DNA of 35,041 nt from Streptomyces durbertensis (GCF_014156695.1 NZ_WMLF01000006.1:1-35041), one strand, 5' to 3'; positions 7,063 through 14,843 are shown, numbered from the stretch's first letter. Numbers and translations: made by a program. The notes: a model not told the origin generated them from the sequence alone.

Positions 7063-7728
7063 ATGTCTGATGCTGCGCAGCCCACCGCTGCCGAGGTACG
7101 AGCCGCCGTCGAAGCGCTGAAGACCGCGCTGGACCGTCACCTCGACGCCATCGAACGACGGGACGCGACCGAGGAGCCGGCCGCGGAGGCGGACGCGGCC
7201 GTCTACTCGGCGTTCAACGAACTCGCCGCCGCCGGCGAGGCCTACGACGCGCTGCTCTACGACGCGTACGACGAGGTCACCCCCTTCGAGATCCCCGGCG
7301 GCGACCAAGTCCCGGACTACCTGGGGCCCGACGATCCCAGCGCGCTGAGCGTGCTGGTCCGCCGGGACTACACGGTCGCCGAGCCGCTGCGGCTGCTGGC
7401 GCAGGCGCGGCGGATCACCGAACTCGATCCGGACGCGACCGACCTGGCCGGCGAGGGCGAGGAGGCCGGCAGCAGCGTGCACGCGGCGCTCGGCGTGCTC
7501 TTCGGCGAGTTCGAGCCGGACGAGATCGCCACCCGGCACAAGGAGTTCGGCCTGGAGGAGGGCGACTCCACGGTGTGGGTGCAGGCCGCCGACGAGGCGC
7601 CGGAGCCGGGGGAGTGGCTGAACGCGCCCTTCGACGTGGCCGACCCGCAGCGGGTGGTGTGCCGCTTCGACATCAGCTCCGTCTTCGACGAGGACGAGCT
7701 GTACGGGCCGGAGGAGTCCGCCCGCTGA
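7063..7728 (+). CDS. Conserved acidic hypothetical protein, 221 aa
   Basis: I recognise this only as a protein type common next to DUF5703 in Streptomyces, with no known function. It is strongly acidic, with no signal peptide, membrane segment or cysteine cluster. The first 60 residues form a predicted long helix rich in Ala/Glu (A-A-V-E-A-L-K-T-A-L-D-R-H-L-D-A-I). The middle contains a short S-V-L-V-R-R-D-Y-T-V segment, and the C-terminus ends with a D-E-D-E-L-Y-G-P motif. The ATG at 7063 follows a promoter-like TAGCGT by 7 nt without a ribosome site, so the mRNA is probably leaderless. A long palindrome follows the gene. The nearby RecD2-like gene is convergent. Confidence 0.75.
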   Translation: MSDAAQPTAAEVRAAVEALKTALDRHLDAIERRDATEEPAAEADAAVYSAFNELAAAGEAYDALLYDAYDEVTPFEIPGGDQVPDYLGPDDPSALSVLVRRDYTVAEPLRLLAQARRITELDPDATDLAGEGEEAGSSVHAALGVLFGEFEPDEIATRHKEFGLEEGDSTVWVQAADEAPEPGEWLNAPFDVADPQRVVCRFDISSVFDEDELYGPEESAR

Positions 7729-7765
7729 CCCGTCCGTCCGCGCGGGCGGGCGGAGGGTCGCGGAA

Positions 7766-7791
7766 AGCCCGGCGGGCCGGCCCGCCGGGCT
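7766..7791. terminator. 26-bp perfect palindrome between convergent genes
   Basis: The arm AGCCCGGCGGGCC (7766-7778) is directly followed by its exact reverse complement (7779-7791). It lies 38 nt after the hypothetical gene and 25 nt after the end of the minus-strand RecD2-like gene. A hairpin would use a small central loop, giving a very stable two-way terminator. Confidence 0.7.
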
Positions 7792-7815
7792 GGGCTCGGG
7801 TCGGGCCGGGTCGGG

Positions 7816-10125
7816 TCAGCCGGCCTCGGCGGCGGACTGTGCGGCCGACTGCGCGGAGAGCAGGGAGCGCAGCCGGGTGTGCCGTTCGGCGCCCGGCCGC
7901 TCGGCCACCGCCCGAGGCAGCTCGGAGCCGACGCCGTGCACCACCGAGACGTGCCGCAGCCCACGGCCGAACGCCGTGTACACCCAGGGGCGGTCGAGCG
8001 CCTCGCCGGCGTCGCCCGGCAGGACGACCACCACCGCCGGCCAGCGGCGGCCCACGGCCTGGTGGGCGGTGACGGCCCAGCCGTGCCGGACGGTCGTGGC
8101 GACCAGCTCGCGCGGGACGACCAGCGGCCGGCCCGCGCACTCCAGCCGCAGGCCCTCCGCGTCGGCACCGACCACCCGGGCGTGCAGCGCCCGGCCCGGG
8201 CCGGGCGTGTAGACCACCCGGTCCTCCGGGTCGAAGCCGCCGAAGGCGCCCGGCCCCGGGTTCAGCCGGGCCTTGAGGGCGGCGTTCAGTGCGGTCGTGC
8301 CGGCGCCGCCGCCGTGCCCGACGGTGACCACCCGCGTCTCCGATGCCGGCACGCCGACCGCGCGCGGCACCGAGTCGGTGACCAGCTGGACGGCCCGGTG
8401 CACGGCCTCACCCGCGTCCCGTACCGGCACGATCACCAGCTCGCGGTCGGGGGCCTCGACCTGGAGCAGCTCGCCCGCCCCCACGCCGGAGACCAGCTCA
8501 CCGAGCGGCCCCGGGTCGGGCGTGCGGGAGGACACGTGCGGGCAGACACCGGCCGCGAGCACGTCCCCGAGAACCCGGCCCGGCCCGACCGGCCCGAGGC
8601 CGAGCGGGTCGCCGCTGAGCACCAGCCGGGACCCGTCGGCCAGCGACTCCGCGACCGCCGCTCCGGCCTCGGTGTCCAGCAGCGCGGCGTCGGTGACGGC
8701 CAGCAGGTCCAGGGCCAGCGCGCCCTCGGCGTCCCGCCCCGGGCCCTCCGCGCCGGCCAGCAGCCCGGCGAGCGTGGCGACCCCGGCGCCGGCGGGCGTG
8801 TCGTCGGACGGCGCTTCGGTGGGCTCGGGCAGCAGCGCGGCGAAGCGGTCGCGGGCGTCGTCCGTGGCGGTCACCGCCCAGGCCCGGAGGCCCACCGACG
8901 TCGCGGCGGCCAGCAGTTCGGCGATCTCGGCCCGGGAGGCCTCGCCGCCGGTGTGCGTCACCAGGGCGTGGCCTGCGACACGCCGCACGAGTTCGGCGGC
9001 GGACGGGGACCTGGTGGCCCGGGCGGCCCCCTCCCACGCCTCGTCGCCGCCGGGCGGCGGCGCGTCGCCGTCGGGGCGCTCGGCGGCGAAGGTGCTGACC
9101 AGCCGGTACAGCCCCTCGGCCAGCGACTCCTCGGCGACCGCCCAGCGTTCGAGCCCGTACAGCCGGACGCCGGGCGGCGGCTCCTCCTCGGACACGTCGT
9201 CCGACGCGTCGGCGGGCGCGGCGGTCCCCGCCTCGGGAGCCGGTTCGTGGAAGTCGACGAGCTGCCCCTCGGCGACCGCCGACTCCAGGGCGGCCTCCGC
9301 GTCCGCGACACCGAGGCCGGCGAGCCGCCGCACGAGGCCGTCGTGGTCGAGTACGGTGTGCCCGCTGAGCGCGGCCCGCAGAAGCGTCCACTGGGCCAAC
9401 GCCGGGCCGCGACGCGGGTCCTGGGGGTCGCACTCGGCGCCGAGCAGCGCGCGGGCGAACCCGTCCGCCTGCTCGGGACGTACACCCGGGACCGTCAGGA
9501 GCCGCCACGGGTCGGCGCGCAGCGCCTCGGCCGCCTCGCCGCCGAGCGCCATGGCCGCGGGCAGGGCCAGCGACGGCGGCGCGCCACCCTCCGCGAACAG
9601 GTCGGCGAGCCCGGGCGGAACCTCCACGCGGGGCCGGCCGGCCGGGTCGGCCGGATCGCCGCCGACCGCTGCGGCGGGCGGCACCGCCGGGCGGGCCGGA
9701 CGGCGGGCCTCCGGCGCCGGCCGGGTGTAGAACTCGGCCGCCGCGCGCTCCCCGCTCTCCACGGCCCGGACGGCCGCCAGGAGTTCGGCCGCACGCCCGG
9801 CAAGCTTCCCTCCGGCCTCCGGTACCGGGCGGGCACCGCGTCCACGCGGCTCGGTCGGGTCCCCGCCGGCGTCCCCCGCGTCGCCGGCGTCCCCCGTGCC
9901 GTCGCCACCGCCGCTGCCACCGTCCGCCGGGTCTTCCGCAGCGTCCGCCGGGTCGTCGGCGCCGGCCTCCGCCTCGGCGGTGTTGTCCCCGGCCGCCTCG
10001 GCCGGAGACGGCTCGGAACGCGCGCCCTCCGGCCCGCGCGCGTCGCTCGCCGCGCGCGTCGCGCTTCCGTCGTCCGGGCCCTCCGCGCGGTCGGTGGCGT
10101 CGGTCGGCGGCGGTGGGGTGGTCAC
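7816..10125 (-). CDS. RecD2-like helicase-fold protein with decayed motor motifs
   Basis: The 769-residue protein follows the RecD2 layout. A low-complexity acidic tail covers about 1-105. A helix-hairpin-helix segment D-P-W-R-L-L-T-V-P-G-V (205-215) and a winged-helix-like part (243-291) follow, then two RecA-like halves. Family landmarks are kept: S-G-D-P...G-P-V-G-P-G (504-516), T-T-A-L-N-A-A-L...L-N-P (610-623), and W-A-V-T-A-H-Q-A-V-G (683-692) with Y-T-A-F-G-R-G (716-722). The Walker A site is replaced by T-G-G-E-A-S-R-A-E (392-400) with no Gly-Lys-Thr. The D-E-A-S box is V-T-D-A-A (477-481), and T-R-A-R is G-R-G-L-R. ATP-driven unwinding is therefore doubtful. GTG start overlaps the aldo/keto reductase stop by 4 nt. 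Confidence 0.8.
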   Translation of the reverse strand: MTTPPPPTDATDRAEGPDDGSATRAASDARGPEGARSEPSPAEAAGDNTAEAEAGADDPADAAEDPADGGSGGGDGTGDAGDAGDAGGDPTEPRGRGARPVPEAGGKLAGRAAELLAAVRAVESGERAAAEFYTRPAPEARRPARPAVPPAAAVGGDPADPAGRPRVEVPPGLADLFAEGGAPPSLALPAAMALGGEAAEALRADPWRLLTVPGVRPEQADGFARALLGAECDPQDPRRGPALAQWTLLRAALSGHTVLDHDGLVRRLAGLGVADAEAALESAVAEGQLVDFHEPAPEAGTAAPADASDDVSEEEPPPGVRLYGLERWAVAEESLAEGLYRLVSTFAAERPDGDAPPPGGDEAWEGAARATRSPSAAELVRRVAGHALVTHTGGEASRAEIAELLAAATSVGLRAWAVTATDDARDRFAALLPEPTEAPSDDTPAGAGVATLAGLLAGAEGPGRDAEGALALDLLAVTDAALLDTEAGAAVAESLADGSRLVLSGDPLGLGPVGPGRVLGDVLAAGVCPHVSSRTPDPGPLGELVSGVGAGELLQVEAPDRELVIVPVRDAGEAVHRAVQLVTDSVPRAVGVPASETRVVTVGHGGGAGTTALNAALKARLNPGPGAFGGFDPEDRVVYTPGPGRALHARVVGADAEGLRLECAGRPLVVPRELVATTVRHGWAVTAHQAVGRRWPAVVVVLPGDAGEALDRPWVYTAFGRGLRHVSVVHGVGSELPRAVAERPGAERHTRLRSLLSAQSAAQSAAEAG

Positions 10126-11105
10126 AGCGTGCTCCAGTCCTGGTCGGGATAGCGGTGCACCGGGGCGGAGACCTCGTCGAGGGCCCGGGTGATCTCGTCA
10201 GGAAGAGTAAGGGCTTCCGCTGACAACGCCTGGCCGAGCTGCTGGGCGTTGCGCGCGCCGACCAGCGGCGCCGCGACACCGGGCCGGTCGCGGACCCAGG
10301 CGAGGGCGACCTGGAGCGGGCTGACGGCGAGTCCGTCGGCGGCGGTGGTCACGGCGTCGACGATGCGGTCGGCGGTGCTGTCGAGGTAGGGCGCGACAAA
10401 GGCCGCCATGCGCTCCCCGGTGCCGCGTGAGCCGGCCGGCGCCGCGCCGTCCCGGTACTTGCCGGTGAGTACGCCGCGGCCGAGCGGGGAGGAGGGCAGC
10501 AGGCCGACGCCCAGGTCGCGGGCGGCGGGCAACGCCTCCCGCTCCACGCCGCGTTGCAGCAGCGAGTACTCCAGCTGGACGCCGGCCAGCCGGGCCCGGC
10601 CGGGGGTCGCGAGCTGCCAGGTGGCGGCCTTGGCGAGCTGCCATCCGCTGAACCCGCAGACGCCGACGTAGCGGGCGCGGCCGCTGGAGACGGCGACGTC
10701 CAGGGCGTGCAGGGTCTCCTCCGTCGGAGTGAGCGGGTCGAAGGCGTGGACCTGCCAGAGGTCCACGTGGTCGGTGCCGAGCCGGCGCAGGGAGGAGTCC
10801 AACGCGGTCAGCAGGTGGCCGCGCGAGGCGTCGACCGCGCGGTGCGGGTCGGCGACACAGCCCGATTTGGTCGCGATGACGAGGTCCTCGCGGGGCACGA
10901 TGGACTCCAGCAGCCGGCCGAGCAGGTGTTCGGCGGTGCCGTCGGCGTACACGTCGGCGGTGTCGACGAGCGTGCCGCCCGCCTCCCAGAAGGCCTTGAG
11001 TACGGCCGCGGCCTCCTGGTCGCTGGTCTCGCGGCCCCAGCTGAGGGTGCCCAGTCCCAGCCGGGACACCCGCAGGCCGGTGTGGCCCAGCTGTCTTGGC
11101 TCCAT
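10122..11105 (-). CDS. Aldo/keto reductase
   Basis: The 327-residue protein is an NADPH-dependent aldo/keto reductase with a TIM-barrel fold. The catalytic tetrad is visible as D48 and Y53 in V-D-T-A-D-V-Y, K80 in A-T-K-S-G and H120 in W-Q-V-H. The nucleotide-binding end shows P-L-V-G-A-R-N-A-Q-Q-L near residue 280. It resembles the YajO/Tas-like general stress reductases and potassium-channel beta-type group; the substrate is unknown. The stop codon overlaps the GTG of the RecD2-like gene as GTGA, so the two are translated together. A TACCCT hexamer lies 8 nt before the ATG without a ribosome site, suggesting a leaderless start. It is divergent from the F420 oxidoreductase. Confidence 0.88.
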   Translation of the reverse strand: MEPRQLGHTGLRVSRLGLGTLSWGRETSDQEAAAVLKAFWEAGGTLVDTADVYADGTAEHLLGRLLESIVPREDLVIATKSGCVADPHRAVDASRGHLLTALDSSLRRLGTDHVDLWQVHAFDPLTPTEETLHALDVAVSSGRARYVGVCGFSGWQLAKAATWQLATPGRARLAGVQLEYSLLQRGVEREALPAARDLGVGLLPSSPLGRGVLTGKYRDGAAPAGSRGTGERMAAFVAPYLDSTADRIVDAVTTAADGLAVSPLQVALAWVRDRPGVAAPLVGARNAQQLGQALSAEALTLPDEITRALDEVSAPVHRYPDQDWSTL

Positions 11106-11113
11106 GGGCGTTG

Positions 11114-11119
11114 AGGGTA
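11114..11119 (-). promoter_or_regulatory. -10 element of the aldo/keto reductase operon
   Basis: TACCCT on the minus strand is separated by 8 nt from the ATG at 11105. There is no ribosome site, so a leaderless or near-leaderless transcript is likely. Confidence 0.5.
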
Positions 11120-11133
11120 GTTCGGGCGGCCGC

Positions 11134-11139
11134 TAGAGT
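11134..11139 (+). promoter_or_regulatory. -10 element of the LLM oxidoreductase gene
   Basis: TAGAGT lies 42 nt before the ATG at 11182. Transcription would start near 11146, upstream of the palindrome at 11157, and leave room for the GGGAGAG ribosome site. Confidence 0.45.
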
Positions 11140-11156
11140 CCGCAGGGACAACGACG

Positions 11157-11170
11157 TTACCGGCCGGTAA
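11157..11170. promoter_or_regulatory. 14-bp perfect palindrome, candidate operator
   Basis: TTACCGGCCGGTAA is an exact palindrome between the -10 element and the ribosome site of the LLM oxidoreductase gene. A repressor bound here would block transcription. A near-copy with one central base fewer lies at 27270-27282. No regulator is encoded nearby. Confidence 0.5.
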
Positions 11171-11181
11171 GGGAGAGTGCG

Positions 11182-12231
11182 ATGCGACTCGGGATCAACC
11201 TCGGCTACTGGGGTGCCGGCATGGACCAGGACAACCTGGCCGTCGCCCAGGAGGCGGAACGGCTCGGGTACGAGGTGTGCTGGGCCGCCGAGGCGTACGG
11301 CTCGGACGCGCCGACCGTGCTGGCGTGGGTGGCGGCCCAGACGAGCACGATCGACGTGGGTTCGGCGATCTTCCAGATCCCGGCCCGGACGCCGGCGATG
11401 ACGGCGATGACCGCCGCGACCCTGGACACCCTCTCCGGCGGCCGCTTCCGGCTGGGGCTCGGGGTCTCCGGGCCGCAGGTCTCCGAGGGCTGGTACGGGG
11501 TGCGGTTCGACCGGCCGCTGAGCCGCACCCGGGAGTACGTCGAGATCGTCCGGAAGGCGATGAGCCGGGAGCGGCTGACGCACCAGGGCGAGCACTGGAC
11601 GCTGCCACTGCCGGACGGCCCGGGCAAGCCGATCAAGCTGACCGTGCATCCGGTGCGTGAGCGGGTCCCGCTCTACATCGCCGCGATCGGCCCGAAGAAC
11701 CTGGAGCAGACCGGTGAGATCGCCGACGGGGCCCTGCTGATCTTCTTCGCGCCCGAGCACGCCGAGGAGACCACGCTGTCCGCTCTGCGCGCCGGGCGGC
11801 GGAAGGCCGGGCTGACGATGGACGGCTTCGACGTCTGCCCGACGGTGCCGCTCGCGGTCGGCGAGGACGTGGGCGCGCTGGCCGACACCTTCCGGCCGTA
11901 CACGGCCCTGTACGTGGGCGGCATGGGCAGCCGGAAGCAGAACTTCTACAACCGCCTCGCGCAGCGCATGGGTTACGAGAAGGAGGCCGCCGAGATCCAG
12001 GACCGGTATCTGGCGGGCGACAAGCAGGGCGCCGCGGCCGCGGTCCCGGAGCGGCTGATCGACTCCACCACGCTGCTCGGCCCGGTCGAGCGGATCGCCG
12101 ACCGCATGCGGGCCTACGCCGAAGCCGGGGTGACCACCCTGTCCCTGGCGCCCGCCGGCTTCACCCTGGAGGAGCGGCTGGTGTCGCTGCGTGCCGGAGT
12201 GGAGGCACTGGAGCGCAGCGGCGCCGCCTGA
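11182..12231 (+). CDS. LLM class F420-dependent oxidoreductase
   Basis: The 349-residue protein is a luciferase-like TIM-barrel enzyme that should use reduced coenzyme F420 for hydride transfer. The N-terminus M-R-L-G-I-N-L-G-Y-W-G matches the first barrel strand of this class. Residues near 60 (D-V-G-S-A-I-F-Q-I-P-A-R-T-P), then T-L-D-T-L-S-G-G-R-F-R-L-G-L-G-V-S-G-P, are the strongest family signatures. The C-terminal part has the usual L-L-G-P-V-E-R-I-A-D-R-M segment and an A-P-A-G-F motif. It resembles the Rv3093c group, whose substrate I do not know. A GGGAGAG ribosome site (11171-11177) supports the ATG. It is followed by a histidine phosphatase gene with its own promoter. Confidence 0.88.
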   Translation: MRLGINLGYWGAGMDQDNLAVAQEAERLGYEVCWAAEAYGSDAPTVLAWVAAQTSTIDVGSAIFQIPARTPAMTAMTAATLDTLSGGRFRLGLGVSGPQVSEGWYGVRFDRPLSRTREYVEIVRKAMSRERLTHQGEHWTLPLPDGPGKPIKLTVHPVRERVPLYIAAIGPKNLEQTGEIADGALLIFFAPEHAEETTLSALRAGRRKAGLTMDGFDVCPTVPLAVGEDVGALADTFRPYTALYVGGMGSRKQNFYNRLAQRMGYEKEAAEIQDRYLAGDKQGAAAAVPERLIDSTTLLGPVERIADRMRAYAEAGVTTLSLAPAGFTLEERLVSLRAGVEALERSGAA

Positions 12232-12241
12232 GAGCGGCGGC

Positions 12242-12272
12242 CCAGCGTGACGTTGCGGTCCAGCGTGACGTT
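12242..12272. repeat. Direct repeat of CCAGCGTGACGTT
   Basis: The 13-mer occurs at 12242-12254 and 12260-12272, 18 bp apart, just after the LLM oxidoreductase stop. Two sites about two helical turns apart could bind a dimeric regulator, but the distance to the next promoter (over 120 bp) leaves this open. Confidence 0.5.
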
Positions 12273-12362
12273 TCTGCGGCCGTGGTGGGGGCTCGGGGTC
12301 TCCCCGCCACGGCCGTCACCGGGCACAACGCCCGAGGGCCCGCCCGGGTTACGGCCTGAACG

Positions 12363-12388
12363 CTCCCGGGACGGTTCCGTCCCGGGAG
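12363..12388. promoter_or_regulatory. 26-bp inverted repeat over the -35 region of the phosphatase gene
   Basis: CTCCCGGGACGG (12363-12374), TT, then the exact complement (12377-12388). It covers the expected -35 region of the promoter whose -10 is at 12397, so a regulator bound here would compete with RNA polymerase. As RNA it would be a tight hairpin, and could instead terminate readthrough from the LLM gene. Confidence 0.55.
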
Positions 12389-12396
12389 GCAGGCCC

Positions 12397-12402
12397 TACG
12401 CT
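12397..12402 (+). promoter_or_regulatory. -10 element of a leaderless gene
   Basis: TACGCT is followed by 7 nt and then the ATG at 12410. This is the same leaderless layout as at 7050, 14844 and 34081. Confidence 0.65.
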
Positions 12403-12409
12403 GGCAGGC

Positions 12410-13144
12410 ATGCCCATACTGCTCGTCGTCCGACACGGCCGGTCCACCGCCAACACCTCCGGCGTGCTCGCGGGCCGCGCCCCCGGGGTGGAGCTGGACG
12501 CCCACGGCACCGCGCAGGCCGAGGCGCTGCCCGACCGCCTGGCCGGGCTGCCGCTCGCGGCGGCCGTGCGCAGCCCGGTGCTGCGGTGCCGGCGCACGCT
12601 GGAGCCGCTGCTGGCCCGCCGCCCCGAGCTGGCCGACATCGTCGACGAGCGCATCAGCGAGTGCGACTACGGGGACTGGACGGGCCGCAAGCTCAGCGAG
12701 CTGATGGACGAGCCGCTGATGGCGACCGTCCAGCAGCACCCGACCGCGGCGGCGTTCCCCGGCGGGGAGTCGATGCGCGAGATGCAGCGGCGCGCGGTGG
12801 CCGCCGTCTACGACTGGAACGAGCGGATCGCCCGGGAGCACGGCCCGGACGCCGTCTACCTGATGTGCACCCACGGCGACGTGGTGAAGTCGATCGTCGC
12901 CGACGCGCTCGGGCTGCACCTCGACCTCTTCCAGCGGATCACCGCGGAGCCCGGTTCGGTGACCGCGATCCGCTACACCCCGCTGCGGCCGTTCCTGCTG
13001 AGGCTCGGGGACACCGGCGACCTCTCCTCCCTCGCCGGGCGGGCCGCCGACGCACCGGACGGCGGCACCGCGCCCCACGGCGGCACGGTTCCGGCCGGCG
13101 GGGCGGACGGTTCCGGCCAGGCCGTGGTGGGCGGCGGCGCGTGA
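12410..13144 (+). CDS. Histidine phosphatase, MSMEG_4193 group
   Basis: The 244-residue protein belongs to the histidine phosphatase superfamily. The phosphohistidine motif R-H-G-R-S is at residues 8-12, the second Arg is in R-S-P-V-L-R-C, the acid/base Glu is in I-S-E-C-D-Y-G-D-W, and the second His is in C-T-H-G-D-V. It is annotated by habit as phosphoglycerate mutase, but this actinobacterial branch (TIGR03848 from memory) is better called a phosphatase of unknown substrate. The last 40 residues are Gly/Ala-rich and disordered. It heads the block phosphatase-DUF3090-SCO1664 family-mshC, which is conserved in actinobacteria. The start is leaderless. Confidence 0.88.
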   Translation: MPILLVVRHGRSTANTSGVLAGRAPGVELDAHGTAQAEALPDRLAGLPLAAAVRSPVLRCRRTLEPLLARRPELADIVDERISECDYGDWTGRKLSELMDEPLMATVQQHPTAAAFPGGESMREMQRRAVAAVYDWNERIAREHGPDAVYLMCTHGDVVKSIVADALGLHLDLFQRITAEPGSVTAIRYTPLRPFLLRLGDTGDLSSLAGRAADAPDGGTAPHGGTVPAGGADGSGQAVVGGGA

Positions 13145-13204
13145 ACCGCCCGGCGGCGCCGGCGGGAACGACCGCCGGGTCAGCACGCTGATCGTCTCGG
13201 GCAG

Positions 13205-13210
13205 TAGGGT
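13205..13210 (+). promoter_or_regulatory. Candidate -10 element of the DUF3090 gene
   Basis: TAGGGT lies 36 nt before the GTG at 13247. Transcription would start near 13217 and leave a short leader with a GGAG site. It allows DUF3090 and the next gene to be expressed apart from the phosphatase. Confidence 0.4.
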
Positions 13211-13246
13211 GCCAGTAACCCCTAAGCCCAACCGTTGGAGCAGGAC

Positions 13247-13840
13247 GTGTCCCGTCAGGTCTTCCTATACGACCCCCCGGACCGGTTTGTCGCCGGCACG
13301 GTCGGACTGCCCGGGCGGCGCACCTTCTACCTGCAGGCATCCGCCGGCGGTCGCACCACCAGCGTGGCGCTGGAGAAGGCGCAGGTCGAGGCGCTGGCCG
13401 AGCGGATCGACGAACTGCTGGACGAGGTCGTGCGGCGCAGCGGCGGCAACGCGCCCGTGCCGGCCGTCGCCCCGTCCGAACTCGCCGACACCGCGCCGCT
13501 GGAGACGCCGGTCGAGGAGGAGTTCCGGGTCGGCACGATGGCGCTTGCCTGGGACGGCGAGAGCGAGCGCATGGTCATCGAGGCGCAGGCCCTCGTCGAG
13601 TTGGAGGCCGACTCGGAGGAGGACCTGGCCGCGGCGGAGGAACGGCTGCTCCAGGACGACGAGAACGGCCCGCCGATGCTGCGGGTGCGCGTCACGGGAC
13701 AGATGGCCAGGGCCTTCGCCAAGCGGGCCATCGAGGTCGTCAACGCGGGCCGCCCCCCGTGCCCGCTGTGCAGCCTGCCGCTCGACCCGGAGGGACACGT
13801 ATGCCCGCGTCAGAACGGATACCGCCGGGGCGCGAGCTGA
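13247..13840 (+). CDS. DUF3090 family protein with C-terminal zinc-ribbon-like cysteines
   Basis: The 197-residue protein starts S-R-Q-V-F-L-Y-D-P-P-D-R-F-V-A-G-T-V-G-L, the hallmark of DUF3090 (TIGR03847 from memory). It has no known activity. The final 30 residues hold C-P-L-C and then G-H-V-C-P, a likely small metal site. Residues 40-60 form an acidic helix and the middle is mixed alpha/beta. The GTG at 13247 has GGAG at 13237-13240; an in-frame TTG at 13235 is possible but less likely. Its 3' end overlaps the kinase-like gene by 40 nt, a tight coupling that suggests the two proteins act together. The family always appears near mshC, from memory. Confidence 0.85.
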   Translation: MSRQVFLYDPPDRFVAGTVGLPGRRTFYLQASAGGRTTSVALEKAQVEALAERIDELLDEVVRRSGGNAPVPAVAPSELADTAPLETPVEEEFRVGTMALAWDGESERMVIEAQALVELEADSEEDLAAAEERLLQDDENGPPMLRVRVTGQMARAFAKRAIEVVNAGRPPCPLCSLPLDPEGHVCPRQNGYRRGAS

Positions 13841-14745
13841 ACACCGCGCGGCTGCTCGCCGAGGGCGAACTGACGGTCGTCGGCCGCATCCCGGACGCCT
13901 CGAACGCGGTGCTGTACGCCACGGTCACCGCCGAGGGGCACCGGGTGGGCTGTGTGTACAAGCCGGTCGCGGGGGAGCGGCCGCTGTGGGACTTCCCCGA
14001 CGGCACGTTGGCCGGCCGGGAGGTCGCGGCGTACGAGGTCTGCCGCGCGCTCGGCTGGGACCTGGTCCCGCCGACCGTGCTGCGGGACGGGCCGCTCGGC
14101 CCCGGCATGTGCCAGGAATGGGTGGGCGCCGACCCGCTGGAGGACCCGGAGGAGGGCCCCGCCACGACGACTCCGGCCGAGCCGGCCGCGGAGCTGGTCG
14201 CCGGGGACGGGTCGGAAGGACCCGAGGTGCTGGCCAGCCTCAGCCCCACCGGCCTGGTGGCGCTGCTGGAGACCGGGGACCCGGGGTCCGGCTGGAAACC
14301 GGTGGGCCACGCCTCGGTGCCGGACGACAGCACCGGCGGCGAGCGCCCGGCGCTGCTGGCCCACGCCGACGACAGCCGGCTGCGGCGCACGGCGGTGCTG
14401 GACGCCGTCGTCAACAACGCGGACCGCAAGGGCGGCCACCTGCTGGCGCTGCCGGACGGCGGCCTGCGGGTCATCGACCACGGAGTGACCTTCCACACCG
14501 ACGACAAGCTCCGCACCCTCCTGTGGGGCTGGGCCGGCGAATCGCTGCCCGAGGAGGCCGTACGGGCGCTGCGGCGACTGGCGGAGGAACTGGCGGAGGG
14601 CGGCACGCTGGCCGCCCGGCTGGCGGAACTGCTGTCCGCCGCCGAGCTGGACGCCCTGCGCAAGCGCGTCGGCGCGCTGCTGGCCACCGGCCGCCATCCG
14701 CTCCCCGGTGGCGACTGGCCGGCCATCCCCTGGCCCCCGGTCTGA
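13801..14745 (+). CDS. SCO1664-family protein, PI3/4-kinase- or HipA-like fold
   Basis: The 314-residue protein matches the SCO1664 family (TIGR03843 from memory). A kinase-like core is visible: the ATP-site Lys54 in V-Y-K-P, Glu74 in R-E-V-A-A-Y-E-V, a catalytic-loop-like N-A-D-R-K-G-G-H (206-213) with Asp208, and a metal-binding I-D-H-G (225-228) with Asp226 in place of D-F-G. The usual loop Asn is His213 here, so catalysis is plausible but not proven. The phosphoacceptor is unknown. GGAGGG at 13789-13794 supports the ATG, and the start lies inside the DUF3090 gene. Context with a histidine phosphatase and mshC suggests a mycothiol-linked phosphorylation step; that is an inference. Confidence 0.82.
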   Translation: MPASERIPPGRELNTARLLAEGELTVVGRIPDASNAVLYATVTAEGHRVGCVYKPVAGERPLWDFPDGTLAGREVAAYEVCRALGWDLVPPTVLRDGPLGPGMCQEWVGADPLEDPEEGPATTTPAEPAAELVAGDGSEGPEVLASLSPTGLVALLETGDPGSGWKPVGHASVPDDSTGGERPALLAHADDSRLRRTAVLDAVVNNADRKGGHLLALPDGGLRVIDHGVTFHTDDKLRTLLWGWAGESLPEEAVRALRRLAEELAEGGTLAARLAELLSAAELDALRKRVGALLATGRHPLPGGDWPAIPWPPV

Positions 14746-14797
14746 GCCCCGGCACACGGCACCAGCACACGGCACCGACTCGCGCAAGAGGGCTGTT

Positions 14798-14816
14798 CGA
14801 GCCATAGCGTGGCTCG
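14798..14816. repeat. Short inverted repeat upstream of mshC
   Basis: CGAGCCA (14798-14804) and TGGCTCG (14810-14816) flank a 5-nt spacer. It sits just upstream of the mshC -35 region and may be an operator or a weak terminator for the preceding gene. Confidence 0.4.
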
Positions 14817-14843
14817 GTGTCGTTGTACGAACCGTCGTGCGGT

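Noticed and set aside
7879..10152. A 757-codon plus-strand frame over the RecD2-like gene
   Set aside because: Shadow frame without recognisable domains; the minus-strand protein has consistent family landmarks.
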